Source of the DNA: Kuafuiihalomonas phototrophica
Lineage (GTDB): Bacteria > Myxococcota > Kuafuiibacteriia > Kuafuiibacteriales > Kuafuiibacteriaceae
DNA: 15,388 nt
Assembly (NCBI GenBank): GCA_031800475.1
Contig: DAPKRQ010000048.1
Location: 1-15,388 of the forward strand
Reading direction: 5' to 3'
The notes below the pieces were generated by a model. It saw only the letters and a list, made by a program, of their open reading frames with translations, was not told the origin of the DNA and searched no databases. Both the position numbers and the translations under genes were made by a program. Positions 12,049 to 15,388 of the stretch are shown here, in pieces (within the stretch, counting starts at the first letter, position 1; every line of letters begins with the position of its first letter).

Positions 12049-14691
12049 ATGAGCTGGACCACCGACTCCATCCGCGAGCGGTTTTTGACCTTCTTCGAGG
12101 GCAAAGGGCACACCCGGGTCCCGTCGAGCCCCCTGGTGCCCCAGAACGACCCGAGCCTGCTGTTCGTCAACGCCGGGATGGTGCAGTTCAAGGACGTCTT
12201 CACCGGCAAAGACAAGCGACCCTACAGCCGCGCCACCACCTCCCAAAAGTGCGTGCGGGCCGGAGGAAAGCACAACGACCTGGAGAACGTGGGCTACACG
12301 CCCCGCCACCACACCTTCTTCGAAATGCTCGGCAACTTCTCGTTCGGCGACTACTTCAAGGAGGACGCGATCCGTTTCGCCTGGGAGTTCATCACCCAAG
12401 TGCTGGAGCTTCCGACCGAACGGATCGCGGTGACCGTGTTCGCAGGCGACGATGAGGTGCCCGCCGACGACGAAGCGGCGCGACTTTGGGAACAGGTCGG
12501 CGTGAAGCCCGAGCGAATCTTTCGCTTCGGTCGAAAAGACAACTACTGGCAGATGGGAGACACGGGGCCCCAAGGCCCCTGCTCCGAAATCCATTACTAC
12601 ACCGAAGAGATCGATCCTTCCATGTGGTCTGCAGATCGGGTCGAAAACTCGGACGGCTGGCTCGAAATATGGAACCTGGTGTTCATGCAGTTCGAAAAGG
12701 CCACCGTCGACGCGCCCCTCGTGCCCCTGCCCGAGCCCTGCGTCGACACCGGCGCCGGGCTGGAGCGACTGGCCATGGTCATGCAAGGGCAGACCTCGAC
12801 CTACGCCACCGACCTGATGCTGGACCTGCTGCAGAATATCGCTCGCGAGGCCGGCAAAACGTACGGCAGCAACGAAGACGACGACGTCTCGATGCGTGTG
12901 ATCGCGGACCACGCCCGTTCCACGGCCTTCTTGGTGGCCGACGGCGTGCAGCCCTCGAACGAGGGTCGAGGATACGTTCTGCGCCGGATCATGCGCCGCG
13001 CCATTCGCCACGGTCGCAAGCTCGGTTTCGAAACCCTGTTCTTCCACAAAGCTTGCCTGTCGGTGGTCGAGCGCATGCAGGGAGCTTACCCAGAGCTCGA
13101 ACCGGCCCGCACCCTGGTGGAGAAGGTGGCGGAAAACGAGGAGGTCTCGTTCCGCCGAACCCTCGATCGCGGACTCAAACTTCTGTCGGAAAGGCTCGAC
13201 CACCATGCTTCGGGCGGCGCGTTGGATCCGACTTTCGTGGCCGAGCTCTACGACACCTTCGGCTTTCCGATCGACCTGACCCGGGTGATCGCCGAAGAGC
13301 AGGGCATCTCGGTGGACGAGGGCGCAGCCCAAGAAGAGGTCCGGAAAAAGCAGGCGAAGGGCGCCGGCGGCGACTTGAACCAGGAGCGCCAGGTGGATGC
13401 GGTGTGGTTTCGACTCAAGGACGAGCACGGCCCCACCCATTTTTCGGGCCACGAAACCGACGCCGACCGCGGAAGGGTGCTGGCCTTGGTCCGAGACGGC
13501 GAGCTCCTGGAGCGGGTCGAATCGGGGCGTGCGGTGGAGATCCTGCTCGATCGGACGCCGTTTTATGGCGAATCCGGCGGTCAGGTGGGCGACGTGGGCA
13601 CCCTCGAGGGCGACGGGGTGACCGTGCGGGTGGAGGACACCAAAAAGCCGGTGGCCGAGCTGGTGGTCCACCGGGGCACGGTGCTGAACGGCACCCTCGA
13701 GCCAGGCGTCCATCTGCGGGCCCGGGTAGATGCCCGCCAGCGCGACCTGACTCGAAAGAACCACTCGGCCACCCACATGCTGCACTTGTCCCTTCGGGAG
13801 GTCTTGGGAGATCACGTGCGCCAAAAGGGTTCCCTGGTGGCGCCCGACCGGCTTCGGTTCGACTTTTCCCACTTCGAGCCGGTGTCCGCCTCGGAGCTGG
13901 CGGCCATCGAAGACCGGGTGAACCGGATGGTGCTGGCCAACCTGCCGACCGAGGTGGCCGAGCAGTCCCTCGAGGACGCCAAACGAGCAGGGGCCATGAT
14001 GCTCTTCGGCGAAAAATATGGCGATCAGGTCCGGACTGTGCGGATCGCTGGCGATTCGTTCGAGCTGTGCGGCGGCACGCACGTGGCCCGGTCCGGGGAC
14101 GTGGGCTTGTTCAAGATCGTATCCGAGAGCGCGGTGGCCTCCGGCGTGCGCCGCATCGAGGCGCTGACCGGTCCCGCCGCCCTGGCCTGGATGCAGGAGC
14201 GGGATCAGATGCTCCAGCGGGCAGCGGGCCTGCTCAAGGTCACACCGGGCGAAGTGGTCGACCGGGTGGAGCGCTTGGTCCGTCGGACCAAAGAGCTGGA
14301 GCGGGAGCTCGACGAAGCCCGGGCCCAAGCTGCTTTGGGCGGCGGCGCGGAGGCCGCGGCAGGTCCCGAGGAGATCGCGGGGATCCCGGTGCTGTTCAAG
14401 AAGGCCGACGGGACGCCGAAGAAGGCGCTTCGAGCCCTGTCGGACCAGCTTCGGGACCGCCTGCAGAGCGGCGTGGTGGTTTTGACGTCCCGGGACGGGG
14501 ATCGCCTTTCGCTGTTGGTGGCGGCCACTCCGGATCTGAAGGGCCGGGTCCACGCGGGCGACCTGGTCAAGCGGGCCACCGGCGCCATCGGAGGCTCGGG
14601 CGGGGGCCGTCCCGACTTTGCCCAGGGCGGCGGACCCGCAGAGGGGCTCGAGACGAGCCTCCGAGAGATCCGGACGGCACTCGAGCAGTGA
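12049..14691 (+). CDS. alaS: Alanyl-tRNA synthetase
   Basis: The 880-residue enzyme charges tRNA-Ala with alanine and edits misacylated tRNA in the cytoplasm. Class II motifs are visible: motif 1 'PLVPQNDPSLLFVNAGM' and motif 2 around 'ATTSQKCVRAGGKHNDLE' and 'FFEMLGNFSFGDYF'. Motif 3 is 'DTGAGLERL' (233-241). The editing domain has the zinc ligands H572-x3-H576 ('NHSATHMLH') and C674-x3-H678 ('LCGGTHV'). A C-terminal domain follows, ending near the usual 'GGGRPDFAQGGG' segment. Length matches E. coli AlaRS (about 875). ATG 12049 is chosen because it gives the usual N-terminus ('SIRERFLTFFEGKGH'). The in-frame TTG at 12013 overlaps the likely -35 box. No ribosome site is seen. Confidence 0.98.
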   Translation: MSWTTDSIRERFLTFFEGKGHTRVPSSPLVPQNDPSLLFVNAGMVQFKDVFTGKDKRPYSRATTSQKCVRAGGKHNDLENVGYTPRHHTFFEMLGNFSFGDYFKEDAIRFAWEFITQVLELPTERIAVTVFAGDDEVPADDEAARLWEQVGVKPERIFRFGRKDNYWQMGDTGPQGPCSEIHYYTEEIDPSMWSADRVENSDGWLEIWNLVFMQFEKATVDAPLVPLPEPCVDTGAGLERLAMVMQGQTSTYATDLMLDLLQNIAREAGKTYGSNEDDDVSMRVIADHARSTAFLVADGVQPSNEGRGYVLRRIMRRAIRHGRKLGFETLFFHKACLSVVERMQGAYPELEPARTLVEKVAENEEVSFRRTLDRGLKLLSERLDHHASGGALDPTFVAELYDTFGFPIDLTRVIAEEQGISVDEGAAQEEVRKKQAKGAGGDLNQERQVDAVWFRLKDEHGPTHFSGHETDADRGRVLALVRDGELLERVESGRAVEILLDRTPFYGESGGQVGDVGTLEGDGVTVRVEDTKKPVAELVVHRGTVLNGTLEPGVHLRARVDARQRDLTRKNHSATHMLHLSLREVLGDHVRQKGSLVAPDRLRFDFSHFEPVSASELAAIEDRVNRMVLANLPTEVAEQSLEDAKRAGAMMLFGEKYGDQVRTVRIAGDSFELCGGTHVARSGDVGLFKIVSESAVASGVRRIEALTGPAALAWMQERDQMLQRAAGLLKVTPGEVVDRVERLVRRTKELERELDEARAQAALGGGAEAAAGPEEIAGIPVLFKKADGTPKKALRALSDQLRDRLQSGVVVLTSRDGDRLSLLVAATPDLKGRVHAGDLVKRATGAIGGSGGGRPDFAQGGGPAEGLETSLREIRTALEQ

Positions 14692-14745
14692 GCCGGCCGT
14701 CCCCTTTCTATCCCTGCGGCCAGACCTTGGGTATGGTCCCGTGGC

Positions 14746-15388
14746 ATGTCGGGAACGGCCGACACCGTCTCCCTGCGGGTGACGTTGCGCTACGCCACCG
14801 TCGACGAGTTCATCGACCGGCACTGCGAGCACGTCTCTTCGGCAGGGTTGTTCGTTCGAACGAAGGCCCCCAAGTCCCCGGGCACCCGGATCCGCTTTCA
14901 GCTAATGCTGAGCGACGGTCAACCGGCGTTGCAGGGCGAAGGGGTGGTCGTCTCCGTGCGTTCGGACGACCGGCCTGGCATGGCGCTTCGCTTCAATGAG
15001 CTCGACGACGGGTCTCGCTCGGTGGTCGAGCGCCTGGTCGAACGCCACGGAGACGGGTCGCTGGCTCCCACGCCTCTTTCCCTTCGAATCGGGCCTCCGA
15101 GCACGGACCTGCCGTCCGTCGGCGGTTCATCCACCGGGAGTGGGTCGCTCGGTTCGACGAGTCTGGCGCCTCCCTTCGGAGGCGGCCTGGGGGAGGGCCC
15201 GAGCCGCTTTGGAGACCTTGCGTCCTCGCCCTCTTGGGCTTCACCGAGTCTCCCCTCGCTCGACGAGAAAGGGCCAGATTCCACCGAACGGATCGACCTG
15301 AATCGGCTTCGGAGCGAGCTGCCGATGCAACCGCCCCCACCCAAGCCGGGGGACGGCCCCGCACTGCTTCCGCAGGAGCCCATGGACG
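14746..15388 (+). CDS. PilZ-like domain protein (partial, runs off the window)
   Basis: The frame is open from ATG 14746 to the window end (214 codons seen, no stop). Residues ~8-95 form a PilZ-like domain of the kind abundant in myxobacteria: 'LRVTLRYATVDEFID', 'SSAGLFVRT', 'GTRIRFQLMLSDG', 'GEGVVVSVR' and 'GMALRFNELDDGSRSVVERL'. PilZ domains often bind cyclic di-GMP through an RxxxR and a [D/N]xSxxG motif. Here R11-x3-R15 is present, while the second reads H29-V-S-S-A-G, with His replacing Asp/Asn. From ~100 on the protein is a low-complexity Ser/Gly/Pro/Leu-rich linker, probably leading to another part beyond the window. No clear ribosome site precedes the ATG, but no other in-frame start lies between it and the end of alaS. 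The assignment to the myxobacterial PilZ-like group is from memory. Confidence 0.8.
   Translation, partial: MSGTADTVSLRVTLRYATVDEFIDRHCEHVSSAGLFVRTKAPKSPGTRIRFQLMLSDGQPALQGEGVVVSVRSDDRPGMALRFNELDDGSRSVVERLVERHGDGSLAPTPLSLRIGPPSTDLPSVGGSSTGSGSLGSTSLAPPFGGGLGEGPSRFGDLASSPSWASPSLPSLDEKGPDSTERIDLNRLRSELPMQPPPPKPGDGPALLPQEPMD

Noticed and set aside
14695..14721. Intrinsic terminator after alaS (GGCCG/CGGCC).
   Set aside because: The stem is only five pairs with a 17-base loop and no T-run follows.
12037..14832. A 931-codon open frame on the minus strand opposite alaS.
   Set aside because: It lies entirely antisense to the well-supported alaS gene and its product has no recognisable domain. Long antisense frames are expected in GC-rich genes.

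Overview
The window is GC-rich, densely packed DNA that reads as a Myxococcota (deltaproteobacterial) chromosome. This placement is an inference, based on the GC-rich codon use, a PilZ-like protein of the kind expanded in myxobacteria, and a type III secretion (T3SS) export apparatus that mixes flagellar and non-flagellar traits. No sequence search was possible.

Region 1 (1-11166, all plus strand) is a T3SS locus. In order it holds: the end of a FliK/SctP-type length-control protein; a SctQ (FliM/FliN-like) C-ring protein; a FliO-like membrane protein; SctR, SctS, SctT and SctU; an unrecognised 152-residue protein; a SycD-like TPR chaperone; a 406-residue, cysteine-free, methionine-rich protein that is the best candidate for a secreted translocator or surface subunit; a second, paralogous TPR chaperone; and the export gate SctV. 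SctQ/FliO/SctR/SctS are joined by start-stop overlaps and the rest are closely spaced. The order fliM/N-O-P-Q-R-flhB-flhA is the flagellar one, but SycD-like chaperones and the SctR core are non-flagellar. The substrate/chaperone cassette sits between sctU and sctV, and its central gene is bracketed by strong inverted repeats that could act in the RNA.

Region 2 (11167-11290) lies between convergent genes and carries a 26-bp tandem repeat with hairpin potential. Region 3 is a minus-strand FAS1 (fasciclin) lipoprotein, divergent from alaS. Region 4 is a full-length alanyl-tRNA synthetase whose likely promoter places the transcription start at or next to the ATG, so the mRNA may be leaderless. 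Region 5 is a PilZ-like protein with a low-complexity tail, cut off by the window end.

The most interesting material is the hybrid T3SS: a retained FliO, a SctR with a FliP-like signal peptide, an NPAH instead of NPTH cleavage motif in SctU, and an unfamiliar Met-rich substrate with two chaperones. No tRNA, rRNA, CRISPR array, insertion sequence or phage gene was seen.
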